From the NCBI GenBank assembly GCA_026260175.1, contig JAKCWW010000136.1:168-42636 (forward strand): 42,469 nucleotides of DNA, read 5' to 3'. The notes beneath the pieces were generated by a model, which saw nothing but the letters and a program-made list of their open reading frames with translations, was not told where the DNA came from and made no database searches. The stretch comes from Reticulitermes lucifugus (Eukaryota > Arthropoda > Insecta > Blattodea > Rhinotermitidae). A program made the translations under genes and the position numbers. Positions within the stretch are counted from its first letter, which is position 1, and each line of letters opens with the position of its first letter. Shown in pieces: positions 20,303-31,683 of this stretch.

Positions 20303-20362
20303 CACGCACGCACACACATGCACACACACATGCACACACACATGCACACATACATGCATACA
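20303..20362. repeat. (ACATGCACACAC)n minisatellite/CA-rich repeat
   Basis: A 12-base period of CACACACACATG repeated about four times within a CA-rich tract; the last units carry CATACATG variants. Confidence 0.9.
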
Positions 20363-20364
20363 AA

Positions 20365-21235
20365 CACTAAGCAGTTCAGTGCAGTTGAAGTATTCTGAAC
20401 TGTTATTTGAGCAGTTGGGATGTACTGGGAGATTTTATGTGGCTTTCCTTATTCTCCCCAGATAAATGCACTTCAGCATAGCGAATTATTTCACAGTGAT
20501 ATCCTACACATTACTGATCATCGTTGTGTCTAATTTAATCTCCTGCAGTGTTTTAAAATAATCGAAGAATCAATCAGCCGATAATACGTAGTGTAAGAAA
20601 GTTTGTACTTTAAATTTTAAGAGGTCATTTGCACGACGTATGCAGATAAAAATGTGTATTGATTTAGTGTATCATTCGATCCTGTCGTATTATATTTTAG
20701 GAACTGTAAGAATTTCAGGAAATGACTAATGGATAAGTTACCCCGCTGCCGTTTGTTACAAGTTTTCGTGCAAACTCTGCGAGCTTCAATTTACGTCAAC
20801 TTGAAATTTAGTTTCAGTTCTCCACTTTACGTAGTCAGTTTGCGGCAGGACTTCGCTTGTAACTAACTTTGTTAATGGAATTCCATTTATTCGTCTCGTA
20901 TTCATATGCGCATACACTACAATTTCAGAAAGATAAAATGTGATGCCTCCATTCTGCTAAGTGTTATGTTCTGGGTCCATGTTGACCCCTTTTAACGGTG
21001 TAATGACCCAAAATGTGTTACTTTTGTAAACGCCGTATGGATTTTTATATACTGCTCCCACAAAATTTGTCATAATACCTATTATATGAAGGTTCAGTTG
21101 TGTCTATTCTTAGCTAAGTACCGCAACGTGAAGACATATAGTTTATTTGAGGCATGCGACAATGAATTCTTAAACTTGGCACTATATGGATGTTACATTT
21201 ACGTTTCGGCCGCTATACTGCAGGGGAAAGGTCTA
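20365..21235. other. Stretch without recognisable features
   Basis: Nothing recognised. Confidence 0.45.
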
Positions 21236-21239
21236 CCTT

Positions 21240-21355
21240 TCCCCATTTTGTAGAAGGCTGGATGGCCCTGAGACCGATCTGGCTACTACGGAGAAGAAAA
21301 TATCTCTCTCTGCTGGAAATTTAACCCAATGTTTCCGGTAATTCAGTCTGTGACG
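21240..21355 (+). repeat. Interspersed repeat, copy 1 of a pair
   Basis: GGCTGGATGGCCCTGAGACC..GAGAAGAAAATATCTCTCTC..GCTGGAAATTTAACCC is similar to 37065-37140 (GGCTGGATGGGACTGACAAC..AGAGAAAAATCTCTGC..CTGGGAATCTAAATCC). Same orientation; probably the body of a SINE or other old repeat. Confidence 0.55.
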
Positions 21356-21359
21356 TAAC

Positions 21360-23020
21360 TATTACTCTGTTTGTCTTATGCCCGGTTCCATAATTCTTAT
21401 TATAAGCTTGTGGTATATTTAACGTTGCTTCCACTAACTAAGATTATATGGGGCCCTGTGACGGGATGATTAGTTAAAAGTGACTGGAAAGGATGTGTGG
21501 ACTAATTTAAGATACATTACGGCATTGTCTGCAGAGGTTGAGTGAAGCCAGGACAAAACGCACAACTGAACCCAGCACCCTCCGAATAGAGGCAGAACTG
21601 CTGATCGCGTGACCGCGAATGTCGGAAGAATATATTATCAAAGTAAGAAAGTGCGGAGTTTAAAGCACCACTTGGATGCTTTGTAACATAATTTCCTTTC
21701 TAAAAAGCAGCAAGTAGCTTTGTAAGATCAGTATGCTGTGTGTGATTCTGCCACATTTCAAATTCTGTTTCAATTCACAGATTGTTACGAAACACGGTAT
21801 GAATGTTATGCCATGGAAGGACAACCCAATGCTACAGTATCTATTTTCCTACAATCAGTAACAACCTGACCGAAAGCCGAGGTGTATGGCAAGAGAACGG
21901 TAGCACCACTTATTTAAGGACACTAAAATTATGTCTTGTAATAGATATTGTAAAAATACCCAGCTTTTCTTCAGGTAATATTTTTGTACACCATAAAATT
22001 ATGACATGAGAACAGTGCGAAAAATAAATTTTAGCTCTCAGTTTGATGTTGATATCAAATGAGCCATTGGCGCTAGGCAGGTGATATTTTTTGTGAGGAC
22101 AGTTCATAAACTTTCCTACATATTTTAGATGAAACAATGTTTGTAAATCAACAAATACAAATACGGCGAAGATGTAATAATACGTTATCATACCATACAA
22201 CTTTAATTTTAAGTAAGAAGTTTTTAAAATTAAATAACAATAATATGGGAATGAAAGTTAGTGCACTAGTTTTTCCCTTCACTAATCTAATTTTTAAGGA
22301 AGACATTTGAGGTACATGTGCCGTGTGCACGAGTCCATATGACGAACAGTTAGAAGACATACAGGATCTTTACTAACGGGCTATTTTATATGAATTTCTT
22401 TAGAACGATAATACTGCAAAAGTAAAGCAACAGTAATGTAAGGTGCCTTCTTCACAAGTATTGCTGTCACACTGCACGTCCATACTTACTTTACGTGTGC
22501 ATAGCAACATGAGAACTAAAGGTCGTAAAGAAGTAATTTCGTTGGTCGCTCTGCTCAGGTAGTGGAAAGGGAGGGAACTAACATACGCTCTCTTAATTTC
22601 AGTCTGTGGAAGTTACGGCTTCATTTTTGGAGTTATTTAGAAAGGAAATTTTTATTTCCTTTGGTGAATAGAACTGTCCGTACTAATATTTTGTGGGTAA
22701 TTGCCCTTTCTCTTCCAACCCTGGCCCCAGGGTGTGGTTGTAGTTCGTTCTTCGAAGAAAGAAATCGTATTTCCCTAGGCGCTAGTGTCTAAGCCCATCT
22801 CCGGCATGATAACGACCCTACATGCTACTGCCTGTATTATAATGTCGCCATAACCAGACTATAGCTGCATACCTGAATGACCCGATGACCCAGTACAGTT
22901 CACTCCAAGTATTCACACGAACACATGTTGGTGAGATTTTAGGTTCCCGTTGTGAATGTGAACGTTTTTAAGAGTACGATCGTCTTTGATGTGAATCCGT
23001 AAAAATTGTTACAAGATCTC
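21360..23020. other. Stretch without recognisable genes
   Basis: No convincing ORF or repeat; the ORFs at 21803-22009, 21910-22200, 22148-22360 and 22562-22792 are short and featureless. Confidence 0.45.
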
Positions 23021-23025
23021 AATGA

Positions 23026-23208
23026 GCAGTCTCATAGCTCAACCAGTTAGTCCCCGGATTTTCACCGCGATAGCCTGGGTTTGATTTCAGGAGAGTACAT
23101 GTGGGATTTGTGGTGTACAAATTGGAAAAGGGACAGGTTTCTTTTCTGAATACGTCGTTTTTTCCCTGTCATCATGATTTCACCAATGCTCCACACTCAT
23201 ATTTATCC
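23026..23208 (+). mobile_element. SINE, family A
   Basis: TCATAGCTCAACCAGTTAG (box A) and GGGTTTGATTTC (box B, 23077-23088), then GTACATGTGGGATTTGTGG, a TTTCTTTTCTGAATACGTCG block, TTCCCTGTCATCATG and TCACCAATGCTCCACACTC. This is the same body as the 4.17-kb element, with moderate divergence. Confidence 0.78.
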
Positions 23209-23254
23209 TTCTACTATAATTATAAATCTTGACATTGTTGCTAAATAAACAGTA

Positions 23255-23450
23255 TATATTAATTTTTCAGAGGAATCTGCTGCGTCCTTCTTCAGGGTAG
23301 CAAAATAAACCGCGTGGGAAAAAAAATTGAGAAAGTGTAATACATGTTACGGGCTCCCGTCCCTCTGTTTATTCTTTAATCTTGCAGCTTGCTTCTACCG
23401 TGAAGATGAAGGCAGCAGATTCCGTCGAAACGTTTGTGCATGTTTGCCAA
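23255..23450. mobile_element. Diverged inverted-repeat element D with paired hammerhead-like motifs
   Basis: Left arm on the minus strand (23263-23299) reads CCCTGAAGAAGGACGCAGCAG..ATTCCTCTGAAAA. Right arm on the plus strand (23394-23440) reads CCGTGAAGATGAAGGCAGCAG..ATTCCGTCGAAACGTTTG. The two share GCAGCAGATTCC in opposite orientation about 120 bases apart. The right copy keeps GATG, a stem GAAGG/CCGTC with one mismatch, and CGAAACGT. The sequence between the arms is not clearly paired. Confidence 0.65.
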
Positions 23451-23459
23451 ACTGCATGG

Positions 23460-24235
23460 AATGAAGTGCGAAAAGGCAGAACGTTTAGTGCGCTTGTTTT
23501 AGCGAAGTGCCCAATGTGAACCCGTAGACTGGAGGCCATATCTGCATATGACTTGAATGTTCATAGCCAACACTGGTTGACAGTAATAGGAAGAAAGTAG
23601 TTATGGAGGTAAAACTGTAACTTTATATGCGGAAGGTACCTGGTTCAGATTTCTACTAGGCTGCCGGCCATTGTCACTGAAGTATTGCTCACTTTCTCCA
23701 AAATGACACCCGGATAGTGCATTGAATGTTCCCACGACCTGTGCCTTCGTAATTCATCTCGAGATACTCTTATATAAAAATATTTCTTTAAGTTGTCTCT
23801 GTTGGCCCGTATCCATACTGGCGCGTGAAAGTACATTTGCAATTTTATAGTGGGCAGTCATTTCTGTTCGTGGAAACCATTTAATGCATAAAGCGATTAG
23901 TGGACTTCACTATCGCAACAAATAATACATCAATCAGTGGAAAGAGGTCTCAGTTTGAGTGTCTCGTAAATTGTAACGATAGCATTTTAGTGTAGTTTTC
24001 TTTAAGAAAAGCACGGCGAAGAACGGGCGCTTGCCGTAGTCGTTCATAATCATGCACACCCACGTGATTTCAAACATCATTATAACCTTTCAGTATCATA
24101 CAATGAACTGTATAACCTGTGTAGCGGAAGTGTTATGTAATGACGTAAGAACTGAGGCCATTTTTTCCTTCTCTTCTTTTATTGTTTAGATGTCTGGTGT
24201 TATATGACAGTTAGAGAGAAACGTAGTGCGCATTC
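23460..24235. other. Stretch without recognisable features
   Basis: No gene or repeat recognised. Confidence 0.45.
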
Positions 24236-24239
24236 GTAA

Positions 24240-24585
24240 TGAGTAGAGCGACTAGCAACGGACTGAACTGACGATGTTTCGATTCTCGCTAGAGGCAAGT
24301 CTTTGCCCCTTTAGCGACTAGGTCAGTGGTTGGACGACCGAGGCAGTGGATTTCGATTCCATGCAAGAGCAAAATGTTTTCCTGTCCTCCACCGTTTTCA
24401 GATGGACCCTCGGGTCTGCCTAGCCTCCTACACAGGGGGTACTGGGGGCTCTTTCCACGGCGATAAAGCGGCTGAAGGCGTGAGGTTAACCACTTACCTC
24501 AATCTAGGGCCGAAGTTAAAAATGCTTGCAAATTTTCGTACACCTCCACTGCCCATACGTCTTTGTGGGAATTGTGCTTAATTAA
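24240..24585 (+). mobile_element. SINE, family B, with a partial second tRNA-like head
   Basis: TTTAGCGACTAGGTCAGTGG (box A region) and GGATTTCGATTCC (box B, about 24348-24360), followed by a body with GGGGGCTCTTTCC, CACTTACCTCAATCTAGGGC and CCCATACGTCTTTGTGGG. The 3' half parallels the 28.88-kb copy. Just upstream, GAGCGACTAGCAAC..GATGTTTCGATTCTCGC looks like a second, partial head in the same orientation. The 83-codon ORF is incidental. Confidence 0.65.
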
Positions 24586-24599
24586 GTACATGAAGAACT

Positions 24600-25780
24600 T
24601 TACCTTTCGGGGAGTGAGACTGACGGCTTAGCTCCAGGAAGTGCTGAGGTTTAGGAATGGTATGTTGCTGTGGTCCCTATGTCTTTACGGCATATTGTCT
24701 TGTTAAGTAAAGGCAAAACTTGTGCAATGAAGTGCTTTCTTACCTAAGCGTCCAGCTTACACTTGCGATATTCAGACCTTATGTGGGATCCAGCCGGGTC
24801 TCTCCTCCACGAAGTACTGGGCGATACTTTCCTTTCAATAACGAACGCGTAGATCGAAATTAATCTTCTTTTACCAATTTTAATAATTCTTGGAATTCTG
24901 CTTCTACCATACAAGCTTTCGTGGCTTCGTACTTAATCACAGGAATAGCCTTAATATTTAAGTGTATGAAGACACTCTGCCTTAATAATCGAGCCCAGTG
25001 GATTGTGGGAACACCGCTGATGTTGACCTCGTGTGTACCTGAGTAGTTATGTCCGGGTCTTCCCCGTTTATCTCAGGGGTTCTATCCTTTTGTTGATGGT
25101 TTATGCTCCGCTTTATAGCTGGTGGGGTTTTCACACCTCCATCCGGGATCCCCATGTTATGGCTTAATCCAACCAAGCTATGCCCTGAAGTTATCTGGAC
25201 TTAGTGGACATCAGATGAAGAATTCATGGTTATTACCTTCCCCCATTTATAAGTTATAATGGCCACCGTCCCATTAGACTGCAATTTATCTTTCATAAAC
25301 TGTACGAAGTGGAGGTTTAATTTAACTGAGGTCCTTCTTTTTCCAGTACCTTAACCAGTAATAGGACAAACTATTCCGCCATATCTGGAAACAGGGTTGT
25401 GGTTCATAGAACTGGAAGTATTACACAGAAATTAAATCCTCCGAAAATTTCTGTTTAGCGAAGATTTTTCCCTTGCTTAGTTTACATCAATATGTATAAT
25501 GTATTTGTAGGTTATGATCAAGACTGTCAGATGATTTGTTCGAAATAAGACAGACACGGTTTGCAAGCAACACAGATGGCATTTCCTAGATCGCTACTGG
25601 ATTTATGAAATTGGACCACGAGAGGGATACAGACACAAGGGAAAGGTTGTCAGTCAAGACACACAGGAAGATATACGTGACGAGCCTCTCAAGAAACTGG
25701 GGAAGGAAATGTGGAAAAAATGCAGGGAAGAAGGTTTCCAAAGCTAGCAATGTAATGTAAATGTACTGGAAAACGGAACA
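24600..25780. other. Stretch without named genes
   Basis: 24640-24690 (GGTATGTTGCTGTGGTCCC, ATGTCTTTACGG) may be another family B tail. The 24982-25176 region is comparatively GC-rich but matches nothing I know. Confidence 0.4.
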
Positions 25781-25794
25781 GGGGTTGTCCTAAG

Positions 25795-25935
25795 AAACAA
25801 TGGAGACCAATGCATGCTTCATGGTTGATGGAAGAACTAGTTCAAGAAGAAGTAGAGGAAGTAGAAGGAAAATAATAAATGGAAGAAGATAAGGAATAAA
25901 GGAATAAGAGCGTAAGGAAAAGAGAAATACATAAA
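25795..25935 (+). repeat. Purine-rich tract
   Basis: About 140 bases mostly A/G, with GAAGAAG, AGAGGAAG and AAGGAATAA words. The minus-strand ORFs here (25790-25981, 25837-26025) are hydrophobic composition artefacts. Confidence 0.6.
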
Positions 25936-26319
25936 CAAATTTCGATTGGAAAACTTTGAGAAATGGGACCGCTTCGGACACTTAAGCGCAAGTGCGAAGC
26001 AAATGTGAACTGTATTTGGAAACATGTTTGGAAGTGTTTACTGAATTAATCTACTTCAGGGTGGAGTTTAAGGTAATGTCTTTATGAATACAGTGCTAAA
26101 CACTTGACTTCAATAAAGTCAGTGAATTTTTTGACTGTCTGAAGGATTAGGGGTTTCTCAAAAAAGATTTATAATTATGTTTAACTATTCTTTACGAAAA
26201 AGAAAATGTTCTCTTCCAGTTAAGTTATTTTTAGTTTGTTATTCAACAACGCTGTCAGTTGCCAAAATTTTAAAGCGTCAGTGATGAATGAGTACGGAAC
26301 ATTAGCAGGATGATACCGA

Positions 26320-26463
26320 CAGGGGAAAGTAACGTCTCGGAGAAAAGCCTATCCCAGGGACGCTTTTCACAATAAATTGCACATTTAACTTATCTGGGAT
26401 CGAATAGGGGCCTCCTCGGTGAGAGGCCGGCGACAATCCGCCTGAGATATGTTACGGCAAGCA
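26320..26463 (-). mobile_element. SINE, family A, minus strand
   Basis: Read on the minus strand: ATATCTCAGGCGGATTGTCG, GCCGGCCTCTCACCGAGG, CCCTATTCGATCCCAG (box B), then GGCTTTTCTCCGAGACG and TTCCCCTGTCGG. Block order matches the 4.17-kb element. Its body is shortened and no A-tail is seen. Confidence 0.75.
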
Positions 26464-26469
26464 TTTTTG

Positions 26470-26950
26470 CTGCAAACGCTGTGATTAACTCTCAGTAGAT
26501 TTTATATTTGATGTGTGACGTCGAAATCGTTTGAATAACTTCAGCCAGTCAGGCGAAGTTAATTTAAATCTAATGCGTCTAAGTGTCCTTATTAGTTTGA
26601 GCGAAACAAGCTCATTCTTTGTTAAACACCTAAAACACTTGGTCAAACTTTATTATGCTTTGCCAATAGAATTTGTGTGTTTTGTGTAGTTTCAAAGTGG
26701 GGTTTCTTAAACAAACTTAATATATTGAATTTTTTCAATGGAAATGTATTGTGTTTTCTGTAGGGTAGAAAGTAAATTTTTAAATATTCTGTAGGAAGGT
26801 TTTAGGGTTAAAATGTTAAATGATTATTTAACTCCACAATAATTTAAAATATCTTTAACCCTAAGAAAACATTGAATCTAAATTGCAAATATTAATCATA
26901 TTTGTAGCAAAAAAATAGTTTCCTTGACTTCCGGCTTCGCCGCGATGTTG
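26470..26950. other. AT-rich stretch without features
   Basis: Nothing recognised until the inverted-repeat element. Confidence 0.45.
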
Positions 26951-26952
26951 AT

Positions 26953-27151
26953 GAGATCTGCGCTCTTCTGGGATATTACGCGGCGTCGTGTGGTAATTGT
27001 TTACCGACGTTTCGGGACAACGTATGGGTCCCATCTTCAAGGGTTAAGAGTCCGAGGAGACCCTTGAAGATGGGACCGATACGTTGTCCCGAAACGTCGG
27101 TAATCAATTACCACACTACGCCGCATAATATCCCAGAAGAGCGCAGCTCTC
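26953..27151. mobile_element. Foldback element B, 91-bp arms, 17-base loop
   Basis: Arms 26953-27043 and 27061-27151 are inverted copies with about four substitutions between them. Each carries the motif CCTTGAAGATGGGAC..GTCCCGAAACGTCGGTAA (minus in the left arm, plus in the right). The 5-bp stem GGGAC/GTCCC is perfect in both. Outer ends are GAGA(T/G)CTGCGCTCTTCTGG. No target-site duplication or ORF is visible. A solo relative lies at 2.52 kb. Confidence 0.9.
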
Positions 27152-27154
27152 AAA

Positions 27155-28400
27155 TACTATTTCGTTTGAGAACTGATCTAAATCCTCAAATAACTGTGCG
27201 TACAAAATTCCTCGTCATGTAAATTTAAAATAAGCGGTACACGCTCTTACCACTGCTTCATAAGGCGTAAGAAATTGTAAAGGCTTACACTTCTTTTTCG
27301 TTCCTACCAACTGAAGACAAGAAAGCTGCGTGTCTTTACAAGTAACGTGAAATGATCATAGAATAGAATTCAATGTGACTAATATATTTTGATGTTATAT
27401 GAAATTAACACATGGAGTATCTTTTTTGAAAAGTTCTTGAAGAAACCCAATTCTGATAGCGTGCTTCGCTGATATAAAGACCATTACATAACAAAACAGG
27501 CCATATTGAGAAAACGCTTGTGACAGAAGTGTGTGCACTAAACTTTATTACAGCTGAAAATATATTAAGTACATTGTTTAAGATTTCAGAAAGGCGGTTT
27601 ATTCCTCCTTGAGTCATGAACACGTGTTTTGCTTCTTACGTCGCCACCTACATTTTGTGCTGTTTACAGTGTGCGGGTTCTGTAAGTTATGACCATTATT
27701 AACGGTTCTACTATGATATGTTTAGAACTCGAAGGCGGACGTCCATCGAAATAATACCTAAAACGAAGTTCCTGATGCACATGAAACACAAGACAAGCCT
27801 ATTCTTTCATAAACAATGCCAGCAGTTTAATAAGGGTTATGGAAAGTCGCTGTTAATTCTGAGACGCAACAGAAACTTCTAAATTATGTGGCCAAAATCT
27901 AGAGATTGGCCTATCACAACACGTGTTTCATGCACGAACCACTGTGTTTTAAGTACTTTAGTGCTGAGTTTTAGTGTGAAAGAGCATATGTTGCATTCGT
28001 AGCATGAAAGGCGTTGACGCAGGCTTTGTGAAAGTTTTCTTCGGGTTGCTCTTTGAAATCAATGAATTAAAATACCCCTTATAAAGTAACGCTGTAAGTG
28101 TTGCACAAACTGGATTTGTTTAAGAAACGAAAGAGCTAACTTAAATAGGTAAAGCCTACTGAGATGAAGTGCCTATTTTCCACGTAAAAAGCGACTAGAA
28201 TCGATTATTGGCTGATTGAATATTGCCTGAATCCTAGGTTAGGTTTGACATGAAATTTCTGACGACTCTCTCTAAATTATAGGAGATGACATCCCGGATT
28301 TTCACATATGTGTTATGGGGAATGAAAATATTGTTTTCGAAGCCGCTTCCACATATTTTCTTGATAATTTTGCCCAGAAAGGAATAAAAAATACACTTGT
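27155..28400. other. Stretch without recognisable genes
   Basis: Nothing recognised; the minus ORFs at 27405-27623 and 28234-28443 are featureless. Confidence 0.45.
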
Positions 28401-28404
28401 ATAG

Positions 28405-28590
28405 GACGAACTCGGTTATGACGTCGTGAAGGGAACTGAACACTTTGTGTCTTTATAAACGAGTGTTGTTATAAACGAGGATTATAAGTTATGGTTAACA
28501 GTGAGGAATTACTTGATACCACCGAATATCTGTCGCTATAGACGAGGTGTCGCATAAACTGATGTCGTTATAACTGGCTTCGTCTGTAAT
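28405..28590. repeat. Degenerate TTATAAACGAG array, possible pogo/Tigger-type terminus
   Basis: Words of about 14-16 bases recur: CTTTATAAACGAGTGTTG, TTATAAACGAGG, GTCGCTATAGACGAGGT, GTCGCATAAACTGAT, GTCGTTATAACTGGCTTCG. Repeated TATAACGA words with CGAGG spacers are a known feature of the sub-terminal repeats of pogo-like DNA transposons. No transposase is nearby, so the assignment is tentative. Confidence 0.45.
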
Positions 28591-28879
28591 TTGAAGTCAC
28601 TATCAACTGAAGCGCCAATTAGGCATTCTTGTTCTTTTCTTGTTAGAAGTGGAAATGGAAAATCTATAAGAAATGGGGTGCGAAAAAGTTACTAGAATAG
28701 TCCGTTTCCGAACAATATTCCCGTAATTGCTCCGTAGGTCCTTCCAAATATTCTACAAGTTACACATCGTTATTTCATTTGGAGAGAGATATTTCTGTCG
28801 TTGTCAAGAAGCAGCCCAATGAACCTTGAATTAAGGAAACCACATAAATTTCAAGTTTAATTATCATGAAGTCTGGAGA

Positions 28880-29140
28880 TGGGATAGCTGTAGTCGGTAT
28901 AGCGACTGGCTTATGGACTGGACAACCGATGTATCGTGGTTCGATTCCCAAAAGGGGCTAGAGTTGTTCTTTTCTTAGAAGCGTCCAGGCCGGCTGTGGG
29001 GCACGTCCAGTCTTTTTTTTAATGGGTAACGGAGCAATTCCTCTAGGGGTGAAGTTCACCACTCCATCTAATGTCGAAGTTTAAGACTGGAACCATACCG
29101 TTTCTTCTCCATATGCCTTTGTGGTTTACACGGGAACCGT
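28880..29140 (+). mobile_element. tRNA-derived SINE, family B
   Basis: Box A TAGCTGTAGTCGGTATAGCG (28885-28904) and box B GGTTCGATTCC (28938-28948) are both good. The body contains GGCCGGCTGTGGGGCACG, a T-run, CTCTAGGGGTGAAGTTCACC and a tail TTCTCCATATGCCTTTGTGG. It shares its tail with 17.6 and 24.5 kb. A real tRNA is unlikely: the acceptor halves do not pair and the T-arm is poor. Confidence 0.8.
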
Positions 29141-29149
29141 TTCATCTTC

Positions 29150-29795
29150 ATCTTTATCATGAAATTCCTTCTATATCTTGTACTGTAAATGGTAAAACTG
29201 AGACGCTGGAAACTCCGCTTTAACATGATTAGTACCGAAACATAACGGACTCATAATGCCGTTCTCTGAAACCAAACATTTATCCAAGACAGAAAATACT
29301 TGGAATGGACCACTCTTTTAGAAGTTACGCATATGACGTAGCTCACATATACTTTTCAGAATTCTACTGGGCTGATTCCTAAACGTCTGTGTGAAGTGAA
29401 ATTGTGTAGTCCTATTTGCCTACTGTAGTGAACATGCATAAAAACGTTCTTGGATTTAACTGTCAAGCTGTAATTATATTAATAATTTTCACAGATTTTT
29501 CTAATGTCGATCACTACTTAGATATTATTTAGCAGTGATAGCGTCTCATTGAATAGAACAGTGAACCCACTTTGCATCTCACGGTACGGCTTTGATACGG
29601 GCTGCTAATCTATCGTATTTACTCTGTCATTAATTTTACACCACGCTTACGAATTCATGGAGAATTAGTCCACTCAGTAACGAATAACGTTTCAAGCTAA
29701 CGAGAATACGAGTACTTTATATCCTGAATTATAACTTGCGAATGGATGACGAAACAAATCAATTTCCGGGATTTCGCAATCATTTATGTATCATA
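29150..29795. other. Stretch without recognisable features
   Basis: No gene or repeat recognised. Confidence 0.45.
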
Positions 29796-29796
29796 T

Positions 29797-29856
29797 TCTT
29801 TCTGTTGTCTGTTTTACGACATGTCCATAGCCTCTTCCAAAGCGAGTTCTCCAGTT
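29797..29856 (-). pseudogene. LINE 3' tail fragment
   Basis: Minus-strand frame WRTRFGRGYGHVVKQTTE, the same end as at 15.5 and 33.5 kb. The stop expected after TTE is absent here (AAG instead). Only about 18 codons are recognisable. Confidence 0.6.
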
Positions 29857-29974
29857 GTCTTTCTGTCAAGTACCCACTATTCTTGTCAGATTTTAATGAA
29901 ACTTGAATTTTCTTGACAGATTTTCGAAAAATACTCAAATATCACATTTCATGAAAATCCTTCCAGTGGGAGCC

Positions 29975-30025
29975 GAGTTGTTCCATGCGGACGGACAGAC
30001 ATATGGACAGACATACAGACATTAT
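29975..30025. repeat. (GACA)-type degenerate repeat
   Basis: GCGGACGGACAGACATATGG and GACAGACATACAGACAT: short GACA-based words. Confidence 0.6.
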
Positions 30026-30039
30026 GAAGCTAACAGTCG

Positions 30040-31680
30040 CTTTTCGCAATTTTGCGAACCCGCCTGAAAACGATAACCCTTACTATTTTGTGATTACATG
30101 TATTAGGCGTCAGTGTTGATAGTAGATATGAAAAAAAACAGAAGGTGGCACAAATGAACGACAGTGTAAAGTGTGCTTCAGTCGGTGTTAGAGTGTGAAC
30201 ATTTCCTAAAAGAAAGTTCCTAGCTTAAGTCTAGATACCAGCACAAGTTGGCGCATATTGGTATGCTGTCCAGTTTGTTTTGCCTTGATATAAATTTAGT
30301 TGTCTTTCCAGAACTTCCGAGTTAGTGAAATCAGATACTTTTGATAAAGTTTGTTTTTACAGACAAGAAATGTTGCTGACGCACGGAAGTCTCTTTCTCA
30401 GTGTGTTTTAAGAAACAAATACACTAACGATGGTGATACCGCAACAACTTACCGTAGCAGTTTCGACGGACTTTATGCTCGCGAATATAAAATTGTTGAA
30501 GGAGGAAAAAATAAAAATAAAGTTGATGAGGAAGTGAAGACTTGACTGTAGAAGATGAATCTTAAAATGGGACTTTACTCATATTTTACAATAAAAATAA
30601 AAGATATACGTAAAGATAGAACAGATCGTTTAGAAACTTCAGAGCACACCATATTTTATTACGACAGAAGTTTAAGAGATAATAAACTTCTCTCGGTATT
30701 TAATTAAAACCTACGCCGTGAAGACTTTGCTGTAGTGAGATATTTCTTCGCGCACATCTGACCTCGCAACACTAGATGGAGGTAAATGTGAATTTTCACG
30801 TCCGGGCCGGTTGCCCCTCGGAACTCATTGAAGACTAGTGTAGGTTGACAATAGCGCGGGACGGGACTTGGTGAAGTGTTCAAAAAGTGTTGCTTATCCC
30901 TTGAATTGAACCTGGAACCTTAATCCTTTTTCCTGGTTACTAGGCCTTTGTTTCAGCACCAGCTGGAGGAAGAATCTGGAAGAGTTCTTAATTAGCTCTC
31001 TTACTTATATTATGAAGTTTAAAATTTGATACTGCATCTTTAGTTTCGTTGTAATGACGCAAAGAGCTCAGAGCGATGTGGTCGGGGAAGTGTTTGTTGT
31101 CTCATTTTATTTCTCATTACATTGCACTTAGAATTTCCTGGAGTAGGCCTAAGGCTTCAGACTTTTCTCTCGTGAAACCGTTCTGTTCTTCTGATAATTA
31201 GAACATAAATATTCAGGCAAAAGTAGAATAAGAATCTTTTGTGGCTATATGAATATGAGATGGTCTTTTGAGATGTGACGGAGTGTCTAGTCTGGTTAGA
31301 TAAGTATCAACATTTTGCAGAAAACCTTTATCTCTTCTTATGCCAGGAATGTCGAGGCAGTAGGCTTCTTCGAAACATGGGTAGGCCTACATATATTCTA
31401 GACTACATGACGTCACATTTCATAATAATGTTATCTGAATATTTACTGCCTTCTGAACCTCATTTGTCATAACACGGGTTTGGTTAAACACATGCAATTA
31501 AAAGAAAATCTATTTGACACGATAAACACCCTGATAGCGGAACTGAAAAATTAAAACAGCTAATACCACACCTCTGTCACTAACATTCCCATCTTCACCA
31601 GTTGCTTTATAATACGTATATTTTCCCCCCGTCCTTCTATTTTTCAAGTGAACATTTTTAGAGAAGTTACCTCACCGAAA
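30040..31680. other. Stretch without supported genes
   Basis: The plus ORF at 30351-30545 (64 codons) has a possible 3' splice-like TTGTTTTTACAG at its start and a lysine-rich end, but no known motif. The rest is AT-rich with no recognisable repeat. Confidence 0.4.
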
Positions 31681-31683
31681 TTC

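Noticed and set aside
24330..24581. 83-codon ORF with Gly-rich stretch
   Set aside because: Lies wholly within a family B SINE.
25790..26025. Hydrophobic minus-strand ORFs
   Set aside because: Complement of a purine-rich tract; composition artefact.
28885..28948. Possible tRNA gene
   Set aside because: The promoter boxes fit, but the cloverleaf does not pair; the SINE tail shared with other copies explains it.
29975..30070. Direct link between the GACA words here and the 34-kb satellite end
   Set aside because: Only short GACGGACAGACA-like words are shared, which simple-repeat decay can explain.
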